This document shows, piece after piece, positions 23,655-34,423 of a stretch of 64,000 bases of DNA. Below the pieces are notes generated by a model, which was not told the origin of the DNA, searched no databases, and saw only the letters and a list, made by a program, of their open reading frames with translations. Position 1 is the first letter of the stretch; each line of letters begins with the position of its first letter. This DNA comes from Poa pratensis. Lineage: Eukaryota > Streptophyta > Magnoliopsida > Poales > Poaceae. Made by a program: the position numbers and the translations under genes. The DNA is taken from assembly GCA_947311845.1 (NCBI GenBank), contig CAMZMU010000111.1:23349023-23413022 (forward strand). The letters run 5' to 3'.

Positions 23655-24050
23655 ATGGGGCAAGATGAGGACAACCAGGCGGCGAGCCTGCCCGATGACC
23701 TGCTGGCGAACATCCTCGGCCGTCTCGCCCCGCGCTGGCTAGCCGAGTCCGCCTGCACCTGCAAGGCTTGGCAAGCCACCATTGACGCGCGGCTCCTCCT
23801 CTGGCGCACATACAGTCTTCTCCCGTTCAGACTCGAACGCATCTTCCTATACTTCACGGGTCACAAGTTTCCGGAGTTCTTCTCCCGCCCCGACACGGTC
23901 ATCACCGCAAGATGGACTTCCTGCCTCTCGCCAACGATTACATGGAGGATGACCAATATGAAATCCAGGATCACTGCAATGGGCTGCTCTTGCTCCAACC
24001 AGCGTACACCGATATTCCCAACTACGTGGTCAACCCTGCTACACGGCGTT

Positions 24051-26896
24051 CACTATAGGAATGGCCACCTATGCCGACGGCCTTTCGTCGTCGGCACATG
24101 TCTTTTTACCGTCGGCATAGGCTATGCCGACGGCCACCGTCGGCATAGGTGCCCGTAGGCATAGCCTAGAAACCCGTCGGCACAGGTCTAGCCGTCGGCA
24201 TAGGCACAGAGCTGTCGGCATATGTTTTCAAAATTATTTTTTTCATTTTTTTATTTTTTTTTAAAATAATTTTTTATTTTTTTTAATTTCTAATTTATGT
24301 TCTTTTAATTTTGAAATTTCCAACTTAGCCACACACAATTTCTAATTACATATTAGACACTTAATCTCAGGTCAAAGTACTTATCTCGGTCAAACTTCCC
24401 GTTCGGTCGCCCATCCTCAGATTACTCCAGCCCAAGCACGCTTAACTTTTGAGTTCCTTCTAAATTAGCTTCCAAATGAGATGTTAGAACTTACTGATGT
24501 TATTATTCTATCGAACATATTAACCGCTGGGTCATGATGTTAGACTTTTATTGTCTAAATTTTGAAAATTTATTTGAATAAATAACAATGATTATGTAAT
24601 AATAATATTTGAATAAATAACAATAAAATTTATTTTACTTTTTTTCTCCTTTTTACATTTAATATGCAATATTTCATATCTTTAAATCCGTAAATCAAAA
24701 TTTAATAAATAAAATGTCTAAATCGATCAGAAAAATGAGAGGAATCCAAATATGACATCCATAACATCTTTTTCATCATGCATATGAATTTTGTAACATA
24801 TTTTTGATATTTTCTTAATAAAAAAAGTTATTTTTACACTTAAAAAATGAAAAATGATGTTTATAAAATTATTTTTTAAATTATTTTTGGCAACAATGTT
24901 TGTCATAACAAGACACACCTATGTGTGAAATATGGGCACATTATCACAAACTATGTTACATAGATGATCATATCTAGGTCATTTGACTCGAAACTTATAC
25001 ATGTTTATAGATAATTGACCTTTTTGTGAAGAAGTTTTATGGAAATTTTGTTAAAACTCAAGTTTATAATTTTTCCTAGCAACTAGTACACATATAAGGA
25101 GTCCATGCCAAAGGATTTGTTTTTTTGAGTACTTTTTCACTTTCTTTTAATTTTTTGAAAAAAACGATCAAAATGGCCGTCATGTGTATTCATTCAAAGG
25201 GGTCGCATTTTTTAAAACCATCGATGGTTCTGTGATATAACCACTATTGTTGTATCTTAAAATGATTTTTGTAGAATTTTCAGAGTAAACTATCACACAC
25301 TTGTAGATCAAAGTTGAATTATTTTCGGAAAATAGACATAAAGTCATTTAAGTAGCCGAAATTAGTTAGAAACCGAGAAAATTCATAATATTTCTGGATT
25401 GTCCATCAAATATGATCTAATTTGTGTGGAAATTGGATGGGTGCCATTTTGCACCATATTTGTTGTACTTGCTTCACAAAAAATGTCATTTTTTACAATT
25501 AAGAAATGAAAAATGATATTTATAAACATAATTTGAAAAAACTTAGTTCTGCAACATTGCTTGTCATAACAAGACACACATATGTGTGAAATATGGCACA
25601 TTATCACAAACTATGGTACATAGATGATCATATCTAGGTCATTTGACTCGAAACTTATACATGTTTATAGATGATTGACATTTTTGTGAAGAAGTTTTAT
25701 GGAAATTTTGTCAAAACTCAAGTTTATCATTTTTCCTAGCAACTAGTACACATATAAGGAGTCCATGCCAAAGGATTTGTTTTTTGAGTATTTTTTCACT
25801 TTCTTTTAATTTTTCGAAAAAACGATCAAAATGGCCGTCGTGTGTATTCATTCAAAGGGGTCGCATTTTTTAAAACCATCGATGGTTCTGTGATATAACC
25901 ACTATTGTTGTATCTTAAAATGATTTTTGTAGAATTTCAGAGTAAACTATCACACACTTGTAGTTCAAAATTGAATTATTTTCGAAAATAGACATAAAGT
26001 CATTTAAGTAGGCGAAATTAGTTAGAAACCGAGAAAATTCATAATATTTCTGGATTGTCCATCAAATATGATCTACTTTGTGTGGAAATTGGATGGGTGC
26101 CATTTTGCACCATATTTGTTGTACTTGCTTCACAAAAATGTCAGTTTTTACAATTAAGAAATGAAAAATGATATTTATAAACATAATTTGAAAAAACTTA
26201 GTTCTGCAACATTGCTTGTCATAACAAGACACACCTATGTGTGAATTATGAGCACATTATCACAAACTATGGTACATATATGATCATATCTAGGTCATTT
26301 GACTCGAAACTTATACATGTTTATAGATGATTGATCTTTTTGTGAAGAAGTTTTGTGGAATTTTTTTCAAAACTCAAGTTTATCATTTTCCCTAGCAACT
26401 AGTACACATATAAGGAGTCCATGCCAAAGGATTTATTTTTTTGGGTATTTTTTCACATTCTTTTATTTTTTTTGAAAAAATGGTCAAAATAGACCCGTGG
26501 CATAATTTGTTGCAAAAAGTCATATGCATGATGAAAAAGATGATATGGATGTCATATTTGGATTCCTCTCATTTTTCTAATCAATTTAGACATTTTATGT
26601 GTTAAATTTCGATTTATAGATTTAAAGATATGAATTATTTCATATTAAACGAAAACAGAAAAAAAAAACATAGCTATGCCTACGGCTTTGCCATCGGCAT
26701 AGCCTTTTGAACCTATGCCTACGGCTTTGCCGTCGGCATAGACCCTGTGCCGACGGCTAAACCTGTGCCGACGGCCGCGTCGATGGACATTCCTCGTCGG
26801 GGCCTATGCCGACGGCCCCGACAAAAAGCCGTCGGCATAGATTCCGGCCGTCGGCATAGATTCCGGCCGTCGGCATAGCTCGCCATTCCTGTAGTG
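24051..26896. mobile_element. CACTA element in F-box copy 2
   Basis: 2,846 bp. It starts CACTATAGGAATGGC and ends with the complement of CACTACAGGAATGGC (14 of 15 bases pair). The target duplication is GTT (24048-24050 and 26897-26899). Subterminal units of the CTATGCCGACGGC/GCCGTCGGCATAG type are dense at both ends (24091-24220 and 26673-26880). The interior is AT-rich with no transposase but carries a triplicated 658-bp unit. It is a non-autonomous element, distinct in sequence from 4814-7402. Confidence 0.93.
24760..26510. repeat. about 658-bp tandem triplication inside the CACTA
   Basis: CATAACAAGACACAC occurs at 24904, 25565 and 26220, spacings of 661 and 655 bp. The surrounding text (CTAGGTCATTTGACTCGAAA, CACATATAAGGAGTCCATGC, and so on) is repeated in the same order in each copy with a few percent divergence. 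Confidence 0.9.
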
Positions 26897-27699
26897 GTTG
26901 GGACCCTCTGCCAGACCGCCCGCCGAGACAATTCATGGGGGTGGACTGCTATAACGACGAGTATCTTTGTTTACGATCCCATGGTGTCACCGCACTACGA
27001 GGTGTTCATGATCCCATATTTCTGTTGGATGAGAGACGACGAACATCTTGACCCTTCGTTTCTGGAATCTGAATGGCTGCCGTCAAAATTCATCCTGAAC
27101 GTCTTCTCAACGAGGACACGACGTTGGGAGCCAAGGTCTTTTCATCGAGAAGGGGATGCCCTAGGGACCATTGCTGAGATGCGAGCGCGTACCGAGCATA
27201 ATTTTTCTGGGTGGTGTGGGTGGCAGCGACGACGCGCGGTCTACAAGCGAGAAACACTTTATGTGCACTGTCCCAAGGATTTTCTTATGAGGTACCTTCT
27301 GCATTGTTTATCTCACTTCTCAAAAAGAAAACTCAGTTTACCTCTTTCAACATTAGTATAAATTATTTCAGTCCTCAATGATTTGGCTTTGCAGAATATC
27401 CTTGTCGAATGGTATGTTTTGTGCAATCGAACTACCAGAAGGTGCCATATCAAACGACAACGCAGAAACATATCTAGGAAGATCACAACAGGGGTGTATT
27501 TTGCATCGCTATATAAAGGGAGGCTTCGAGTCTGGATCCTTAATGATCAGAGTGGTAAGATGGAATGGATGTTGAAACATGACCGTGACCTTGTGCTCCC
27601 ACGTCATGCGTTTGGCCGGAAAGTAGCTCACGGACCTTGGGTTTTACAAGATACGAACTACAACTTCTTCAGCCATTGTATGCTGGCATATTTTTTAAG

Positions 27700-27781
27700 G
27701 ATACGTCCAAGCGGACGTATCGGTTTCAAGAAGGAGAGGCCAAGCGGCCGTTTACAACGTTTCGGCACATGCGCCGAAACG
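27700..27781 (-). other. three stem-loops in the LINE 3' UTR
   Basis: Just upstream of the LINE poly(A) there are three perfect hairpins: 27700-27721 (stem GATACGTCC, 4-nt loop), 27738-27749 (stem GGCC with the same AAGC loop on the plus strand) and 27758-27781 (stem CGTTTCGGC, 6-nt loop). In LINEs whose reverse transcriptase recognises the RNA 3' end such stem-loops are the recognition element; that role is inferred here. Confidence 0.75.
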
Positions 27782-27811
27782 CCAATCCACCAAAAGAAAA
27801 AACAAAAAGGA

Positions 27812-28663
27812 TCACTCGCCAACCCTCCACCTGTCTACGGGTCCTAAGCTACCCCTAAACATCCTCGCTGCCCGCCACAGATCAGCCTCGGCTTCTACCA
27901 TCCTGATGGCGGTCGCTGCCGAAGGAGTGTGACCTTCGAAGACCACTCCATTCCTATGCCTCCACAAGCTCCAGCAGATCAAGTTGATCGCCGTCCACAG
28001 GTCCTTCTCGTCGTTACCTCCCGGCGCCTTGGCCGGTAGCCAATCCACTAGACGATCATCATGGTCAGGGACCCAATCCACTCTACCCCACCTGCTCAGG
28101 AAGGAGTGCCAAACCTCTCTAGAGAGGACACAACCAAGGAGAAGGTGGTTTATGTCTTCTCCCACTTGGTCGCACAGCGGGCAAGCGGTCGGTCTAGGCA
28201 GCCCTCTCCGCCCTAAGCGGTCTGCAGTCCAACATCTGTTCTTCAGCGCTAGCCAGAGGAAGAACTTGCATTTGTTTGGAGCTCGAGAGCTCCAAACCTG
28301 CTGCGCCCCAGCCAACCCGATCTTGCCCTCAAAGAGTCCTCTGTAAGCCGAGCGAGCTGAGTACTTGCGGTTGCTCTCCCAGTTCCACCTGAATTCATCC
28401 ACGACCCCATCTGTCAGGGCGAACCCTGCCACTCTGTCAGCCAAGGACAACAACTCGCGGATCTCTCGCGCGTCCAGGTCAGGCGAGACGTCGTCCAACC
28501 ATCCACCTGCGAGTCCATCTCTGACTCGTCGGGAGCACCGCGCGGCCTTCGGCACTTTCATGAAGAGGTTCGGAGCCAGCTCCTTCACACGCCCCCGGGC
28601 AGCCACCTGTCTGTCCAGAAAAAGGTGGAGGCACCGTCACCCACAACTGAAGTGGTGGCTGCC
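27812..28663 (-). pseudogene. LINE ORF2 C-terminal part with zf-RVT
   Basis: Continuation of the LINE protein after two frame breaks (near 28665 and 28605). It contains SVVGDGASTFFWTDRWLPGG in one frame, then KFFLWLALKNRCWTADRL and the zinc-binding zf-RVT motif CPLCDQVGEDINHLLLGC in the other. It ends with WSLWRHRNGVVFEG and a stop at 27812. This C-terminal block follows the reverse transcriptase in plant L1-type elements. Confidence 0.88.
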
Positions 28664-31073
28664 TCAAACAACTTGTACCACGCGGGGGACTTGGATGTTG
28701 AACTCACTCCAGGGCTTGGAGTTGTCCGTCCTGCTAAGCCAAAGCCACCTAGCCCTGAGAGCGCGGTTCATCTGCCGCAGGTTGGGAATCCCAAGACCTC
28801 CCAAGTGCTTGGGCATGCAAACCCTCTCCCACGCCACCAGGCAGTGACCTCCACGGGCGTCCTTGCGCCCAACCCAGAGAAAGCTGCGGATGATCTTCTC
28901 GATCGCCACCAGGGTCTTCACAGACAGGTCAAGAGACATCATAGCGAAAATAGATATCGCAGAGAGGGTGGTCTTAACAAGCTCAAGACGTCCTCCACGG
29001 TTGAGCAGCCCGGCACGCCACCTAGGAAGATGGCTGGCCACACTATCCACCAGATACTGGAGCTGAGCGGGCGTCAGCTTCCTAAGGGAGAGCGGTAGCC
29101 CCAGGTAGCGCAGCGGGAACGGCAGCAGCGGACAGTGTAACTCTCGAGCTACCAACGCCGCCTCGGCCTCTCCACAACGGATCAGATGCGCCGAGCACTT
29201 TTCAAGGTTCGCCCTCAGCCCGGACACCAAGCCAAAGTCATCGAGTAGCTGAGCGACAACCCTGAGGTCCCTCTCAAGGGGGCGGAGGAAGGTCACCACG
29301 TCATCAGCATAGATCGACGTGCGGTGCCTAAGACCCGTGTCAGCCAGAGGCGACAACAATCCACAGGCCGTAGCCCTCTCAATCAACAGATGCAGGACCT
29401 CCATGATCAAAATGAACAGTTGAGGCGAGAGCGGGTCTCCCTGCCTCAATCCACGTCTGTTGAAAATCTTTCCACCAGGATGGCCATTGAGTAGCACCCT
29501 AGTGGAAGCTGACGAGAGAAGGGCACAGATGGTTGCGAGCAGAAGGTCACCGAACCCCATCTTCCTCAACACCTCCAGAAGGAAGGCCCAACTGACCGTA
29601 TCAAATGCCTTTGTAATGTCAAGCTTCAGGAGGACGGCTGGAATGTTCGAGCTATGAAGCTTGCGCGCCGTACATTGAACCATCATGAAATTATCATGTA
29701 GGCACCGTCCACGCACAAAGGCACTCTGGTGCGCCCCCACCAGATGTGGAATGGAGGGGGCCACCCTGCAGGCCACCACCTTTGCCACTAGCTTGGCGAA
29801 CCCATGAATCAAGCTGATAGGGCGGAAATCTCGAACTTCCTCCGCACCCACTTTCTTGGGCAGCAAGGTGATCAACGCCTGGTTGACCGAGCTAAATCCA
29901 CGGGCGTCACGCCGAGACAAGGAGTTGAACGCCTCCATGACATCCCCTTTGATGATTCCCCAACAAGCCACATAGAATCTGTTGGAGAACCCGTCCGGCC
30001 CCGGGCATTTGTCAAGCGGCATGCTCCTAATGGCGTTCCACACCTCCTCCTCCGAGAAGGCTGCCTCTAAGTGGGAGAGATCCACAGTGGGCAGCTGCAG
30101 GTAGTCTAAGTCGAAGGAGAAAGGGCCGTCCACCTCCGTTCCAAGGAGATCGTCAAAGAAATCATCCACGGCCTCAGCCTTATCCACATGCTCAGTCTTC
30201 CTAACTCCATCGACCATGAGGTGGCCAATGAAGTTCTGACGCCGTCTATGGCTTGCATGCATGTGAAAGAACCTCGTACAGGCATCGCCCTCCCGCAGCC
30301 ATAGAACCCTCGATCGTTGCCTCGCCATGGAGCGCTCAAGAGATGCCAGCCCAAGCAGCTTCCCTTTTAGGGCCTTCCTAAGCCCCCTCTCTGCCGGTGA
30401 GAGGGGTCGGGTCTCCATGGCCACGTCTAGCCGCAGGATTATCTCATTGGCTAGCAGTATCTGCATTTTGATGTTGCCAATGAACTTGCTACTCCACCTT
30501 GCCAGGCTCTTGGCCGTGGCTCGAAGCTTGAGATCCAACCTCTTGAAGGGGTTGATCTCCTGTTCCACTGACGACCAAGCCTCCTGAACTATATCCAGAA
30601 AACCCTCCGCCTTCGTCCAGAAAGACTGAAATTGGAATCTACGCCCCATCTGCAGATCTGGGGCTAGGCTCAGCACCAAGGGGCAGTGGTCAGAAGGCCC
30701 GGAGGAGTTTGCCGAAAGAAAGGCGTCTGGAAAGCGCTCCTCCCAATCCACGGTCGAAAAGACCCTATCCAGCTTCTCCATAGTTGGTTGCTGACGCTCA
30801 TTGGACCAAGTGAATCTTCGCCCATTTAGGTAGATCTCTTTCAATTCCAACAACGACAGAGTACGCCGAAATCTGCCCATCATCGCACGGTGAAGGACAC
30901 CCTGGTTCTTGTCCTCTGGGTCAGTGATGAGATTAAAATCTCCTGCAACCATCCACGGCCCTGCATGCAGGTCCCGTATATCTCGAAGCTCCTGAAGGAA
31001 GGCATGCTTCGCACCCACGCCCTGAGGGCCATAGACCCCGGTGAACCACCACGCCTGGTCCCCTCCAATCGAG
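28664..31073 (-). pseudogene. LINE ORF2, endonuclease/reverse transcriptase part
   Basis: From the truncation point the frame reads the C-terminal half of an AP-type endonuclease (WMVAGDFNLITDPEDK; the catalytic SDHCPLVL motif), a linker, then reverse transcriptase: PKKVGAEEVRDFRPISLIHG, LKLDITKAFDTVSW, RGLRQGDPLSPQLF and the active-site YADD at about 29300-29312. A TGA after PRVVQVV, caused by a frameshift near 28665, ends the frame. The open frame extends upstream to 31225, but its first 50 or so codons are antisense F-box sequence, not LINE. In the family ORF2 nicks DNA and reverse-transcribes in situ; this copy lacks the N-terminal endonuclease residues and is dead. Confidence 0.9.
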
Positions 31074-31538
31074 ATGCTAGCAGTGAGCGCATTAGTGGTC
31101 ATGAGAAAGCTGAATTCGACGAAGATGAGTTCGAATGGAGCTCCGATGACGACTATGACATTGCTGACCATAGAGACACGGCTGAAGAGTCTTACAATGG
31201 ACACATTACGATACTTGGATTTCACCCATTCAAAGAGATCATCTTCTTGCTATTGATTGGATTAAAGACACCACTGGCCTACCGTTATAATAGCTTGAAG
31301 GCTGAAGTCATAGGGCATGTAGGGCCAACTGCTTACGACAATTATTTCGTCTTGCCTAATGATGCGCGCACAATCGAAGGTTTCCCATATGTGCCTTGTT
31401 GGCTTGAAGAATTCCCTACAAATACTTAATGTAGAATATTATCTTAAAAATTTCACCATTGTTTTTCATTCCCTATTTTTGTGAGCCTTTGTTCTGCCTC
31501 TGTTCAGTTCTGGATGCTGATGTTATCCTTTATAGTAG

Positions 31539-32933
31539 TCTTTACCTAATAATAAAAGCGCTAAGGCTTCCGCGGTTTGGTGTGTCATTGGATTAGATTT
31601 GCCCCTAAATTTTTAAATAATTACCTACCTGTGCCACCCATAAGTAATTTTCAATCGATGGCTTCGTTTTTTTACGTGAGTATGTCGCCTGAGGAACCGG
31701 ATCGGAGACGTTTCTTTCCTCCAGGCCGCCGTCAAACATGATTCAGTTATTTCCGGTTCGAACACGTTTTCTACCCGTCTGTTCCTTTTATGTCCATACA
31801 CCTTCGTCCCAGGACAACCTCTTGTCCTCAACTCCGAAGTCGTCGTTGCAGAACTACGAACGGAGCTTCTTCTCGCCGAATCGTCGAAGCTGCCGGCGCG
31901 GACGGGATCACGACATACATGGTCTTGTGCTTGCAATCTTTTCCTACATCTGAAGACGACCGACCGCACGGGGGCGAATAATCTGGCGGCCGGCCGGCTA
32001 GCTACATCCTTAGAAGCCTCCATTGATTCGTGTAACACCGGTGCAAGATGTACGGGAGTCAGGGACATGCCGCTTGCGTCTTCCTGCGCTCACATGCCTC
32101 TGCGGGCTGGCAGCGGCGGCCAAAACTGCTGGGTAAATCTAGGAGTAGTTACGCTGATCAAATTATCAAATCCATTGCACGCATGCTTAGGACAGCTCAT
32201 TTGCATGCATGCTAACTAGCGATTCTGCACATCGCTGCATGACTGCATGGCGACGCTTGGTTTTATCCCCATGGTGGCATATGTTTCTGTACTCAGCAGA
32301 GAGCAATTAGTTTTCTATGAAGCCTTACTAGCCGATCGCCTCTATGATTTAATTAAGGTATGTGATGGATTCACTGGCCTGAACGTGTACCTTAGTAAGT
32401 TGAAGCTGGTGATTCAGAGCAGCGACGTGATTAGCCCGGGCAGCATCCTTAGTTACTTCAGTCTGGTTCTACCCTTCCAGGCATGTCTCATGGATTGACG
32501 TTCATGCAGTTTTTCAGAAACTCATAACATGTCACTCCGGTTTCAGTATATTTTGGCCAAACTCTGATTGATCGTTGATGATGGTTAATTACCATATGTT
32601 GTACATAATATTATTTTTTAGCTAGATCGTTTAGTTCTATATGGAATGCTAATAGCCGGTAGTGCCATCGTCGGCTACAATCACCACCCGTAAACATGAA
32701 GGAGTGGTCGCCGGTTGTTAGTGGTTATGCCGGCGGTCCTGAAGGAACCTTCCCTGGTCGGTGGTGTCTGAGCAAGACAATGGCGCCACCAGCGTCCATG
32801 AAGGCAGCAGAAGTTGCTAAAGATGTGGTGCCCCCGACCACCACTGGAGTTGTGTAAGGTAGCAGAGTAAATGTGTATTAGTAAAAGTCCGTAGCCTTCT
32901 ATAACCGTTGCAACGCACGGGCACTTTTACTAG
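31539..32933 (+). mobile_element. Helitron, non-autonomous
   Basis: It starts TCTTTACCTAATAATAAAAG and ends CACGGGCACTTTTACTAG, just 3' of a short hairpin (CCGT...ACGG around TGCAACGC). These fit the TC...CTAG ends of Helitrons, with no target duplication. The paralogous F-box copy 1 flank has the uninterrupted site (ATAGTATTAGTGACC near 20880), which fixes both ends. No Rep/helicase is present. A captured-looking plus frame at 32247-32498 (LLADRLYDLIKVCDGF) is unrecognised. 1,395 bp. Confidence 0.85.
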
Positions 32934-34423
32934 TAGTGATCTTAACACAAAAGATGACTCTTCTAACACTTTGATCAACCTCTCTGGTACGGATTATTAA
33001 CGCCCTCGTTTTTTTCAGTACTCGAGTCATTCATCAAGTTGTCCGCTTCTCGTTTGAGACCCTTTGTTGATCCTTGATACAAATTCAGGTGCTGTTTCGT
33101 TTTTTCAAATGATAGAGTAAATTTTAGTGACAGAGGGAAAAATATCTGCACATCCTTTAGAGGTCAAGTGAATTCAGAATACCATCCCAAACTCGACGGC
33201 ATGCGTGCGTACTTGGCTTCAGGGAAGAGAAAAACAAAAGATCGCCATGTGGCGAAGCAAGCTCACATTTGCCACCACGCGCTGACGGCCGACCGATCAA
33301 ACGCATGCGTCCAACAAACCTCCCTTTCCATGCGTGCATCACCTCCCTTGCCCCGCTTCTGCATCGCCATGCAAAATCACCGTATGTTGATGGAAATTCT
33401 TGTATACAGTTTAAATTTTCAGTGCAAATGTGTGGCAGTTGATCAGCTAATTTGAGATCTCACGGTGATTTTACAAGTTTCTTGCCATTGCAAAATTGCA
33501 ATCAATACCATTTTAGGAGAAAAGAAGAAGAGGAAATTGACAAAACACGACATTTGTATTTCTCAATATTTTTCATTGGGTTCATTGAATCGAAATACAC
33601 AAACCTATCTTTAGATATGCATGGACTGCACAAATTAGTCGACCACACGTTTAGAAAGGAAGAAAAATAGGCTAAAACTTGAAAGCTAACTAAGGCCAAC
33701 ACAAAGTATAGGCATCAGAAGTAGAAAAGATAGACAGATCGATAGCAAGCTGCTGTTAGTTACTCGATTATATTCATCTGTGAGATTGGTGTAGGTGGAT
33801 GTTCACATATCCAAAACCAAAGCAAGCGAGTAGCACTGAAACTTTAAGACACATGTCTCCACCGGCTGTAAAAATATGGATTTTGCGCGCCTGTGTTTGA
33901 GGCTTTGAGCATAGCTAGAATCTAGCACGGCTAGGCATCTGAGCAGACGAACGCGCGTGCTGCTAGCTTATAAGCGACTGCGAATTGGAGAATTGCGGGA
34001 GTACACGATCTAGAAGCACAGAAATAAAAATGCAACTGTCGGGCGAATCCGAGGCTAGACGCATCAAAGCAAGCTTACGGGATCATTACAATCACTGGAA
34101 AGGAAAAAAATCCGGAAGATTTGCGGCCACTGCTCGCCTGACGGAAGTTGCCGTCGGAGCTAAGCGGGCTCTCTTTGACAAGGAGTGGGCGGGCGCCGAC
34201 GCGCGGTAGCAGAACAAGGAGACTGAATTTCTTATCTGACACAAACATAACGTAATTCGTATTTGTTCCGCTTAAGTACGTCCCGCAAACATAACATAAT
34301 TCGTATTTAATGTAAAAAAAACATAATTCGTATTTGTTCCGCTTACGTTACGTCATAGGCACGTACGTCGGTCGTCGGATTGCATAAAACCATAGCTAAG
34401 GTGGTATCTCGAATTCTCGATCG
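32934..34423. other. F-box copy 2 3' flank and spacer to copy 3
   Basis: Positions 32934-33370 match the F-box copy 1 3' flank. Positions 33160-33600 also match the 3' flank of the ATL gene (48230-48710), including CATGCGTGC, TAGGAGAA and a TTCATTGGG...GAATCGA string. No gene. A 74-codon plus frame at 33985-34209 shows no known motif. TAACGTAATTCGTATTTGTT and close variants repeat three times at about 34249-34340, just upstream of F-box copy 3. Confidence 0.5.

Larger units (their letters stand above)
27689..31073 (-). mobile_element. 5'-truncated LINE in F-box copy 2
   Basis: A minus-strand non-LTR retrotransposon of about 3.4 kb. Its poly(A) tail appears as TTTTTT at 27691-27696. A near-perfect 9-bp target duplication flanks it: ATGCTGGCA (27680-27688) and ATGCTAGCA (31074-31082). 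The 5' end is truncated inside the endonuclease domain, so ORF1 and the start of ORF2 are absent. Removing it joins F-box exon 2 in the order seen in copy 3. Confidence 0.93.
23655..31429 (+). pseudogene. F-box gene copy 2, with CACTA, LINE and frameshifts
   Basis: It begins MGQDEDNQAASLPDDLLANI with a full F-box. A 1-base loss near 23910 shifts the frame: DTVIT should continue as MDFLPLAN, ending in HCNGLLLLQP and NYVVNPATRR. A CACTA splits the exon at 24051-26896. The rest of exon 1 runs to 27291 (donor ATGAG|GTACC), an intron of about 103 bp ends TTGCAG at 27394, and exon 2 follows. Another 1-base loss near 27487 separates TYLGRSQQG from YFASLYKGRLRVWI. A LINE (27689-31073) precedes the last part, FEWSSDDDYDIADHRDTAEE to EEFPTNT, with TAA at 31427-31429. 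Every step is supported by alignment to copy 3. Not translatable. Confidence 0.9.

Noticed and set aside
28664..31225. A complete 853-residue LINE protein with a native start
   Set aside because: The first 50 or so codons are antisense F-box DNA, and the LINE begins at the target duplication at 31073.
33985..34209. A 74-codon gene upstream of F-box copy 3
   Set aside because: No motif, and it lies in probable promoter/flank sequence with no paralogue in the other copies.
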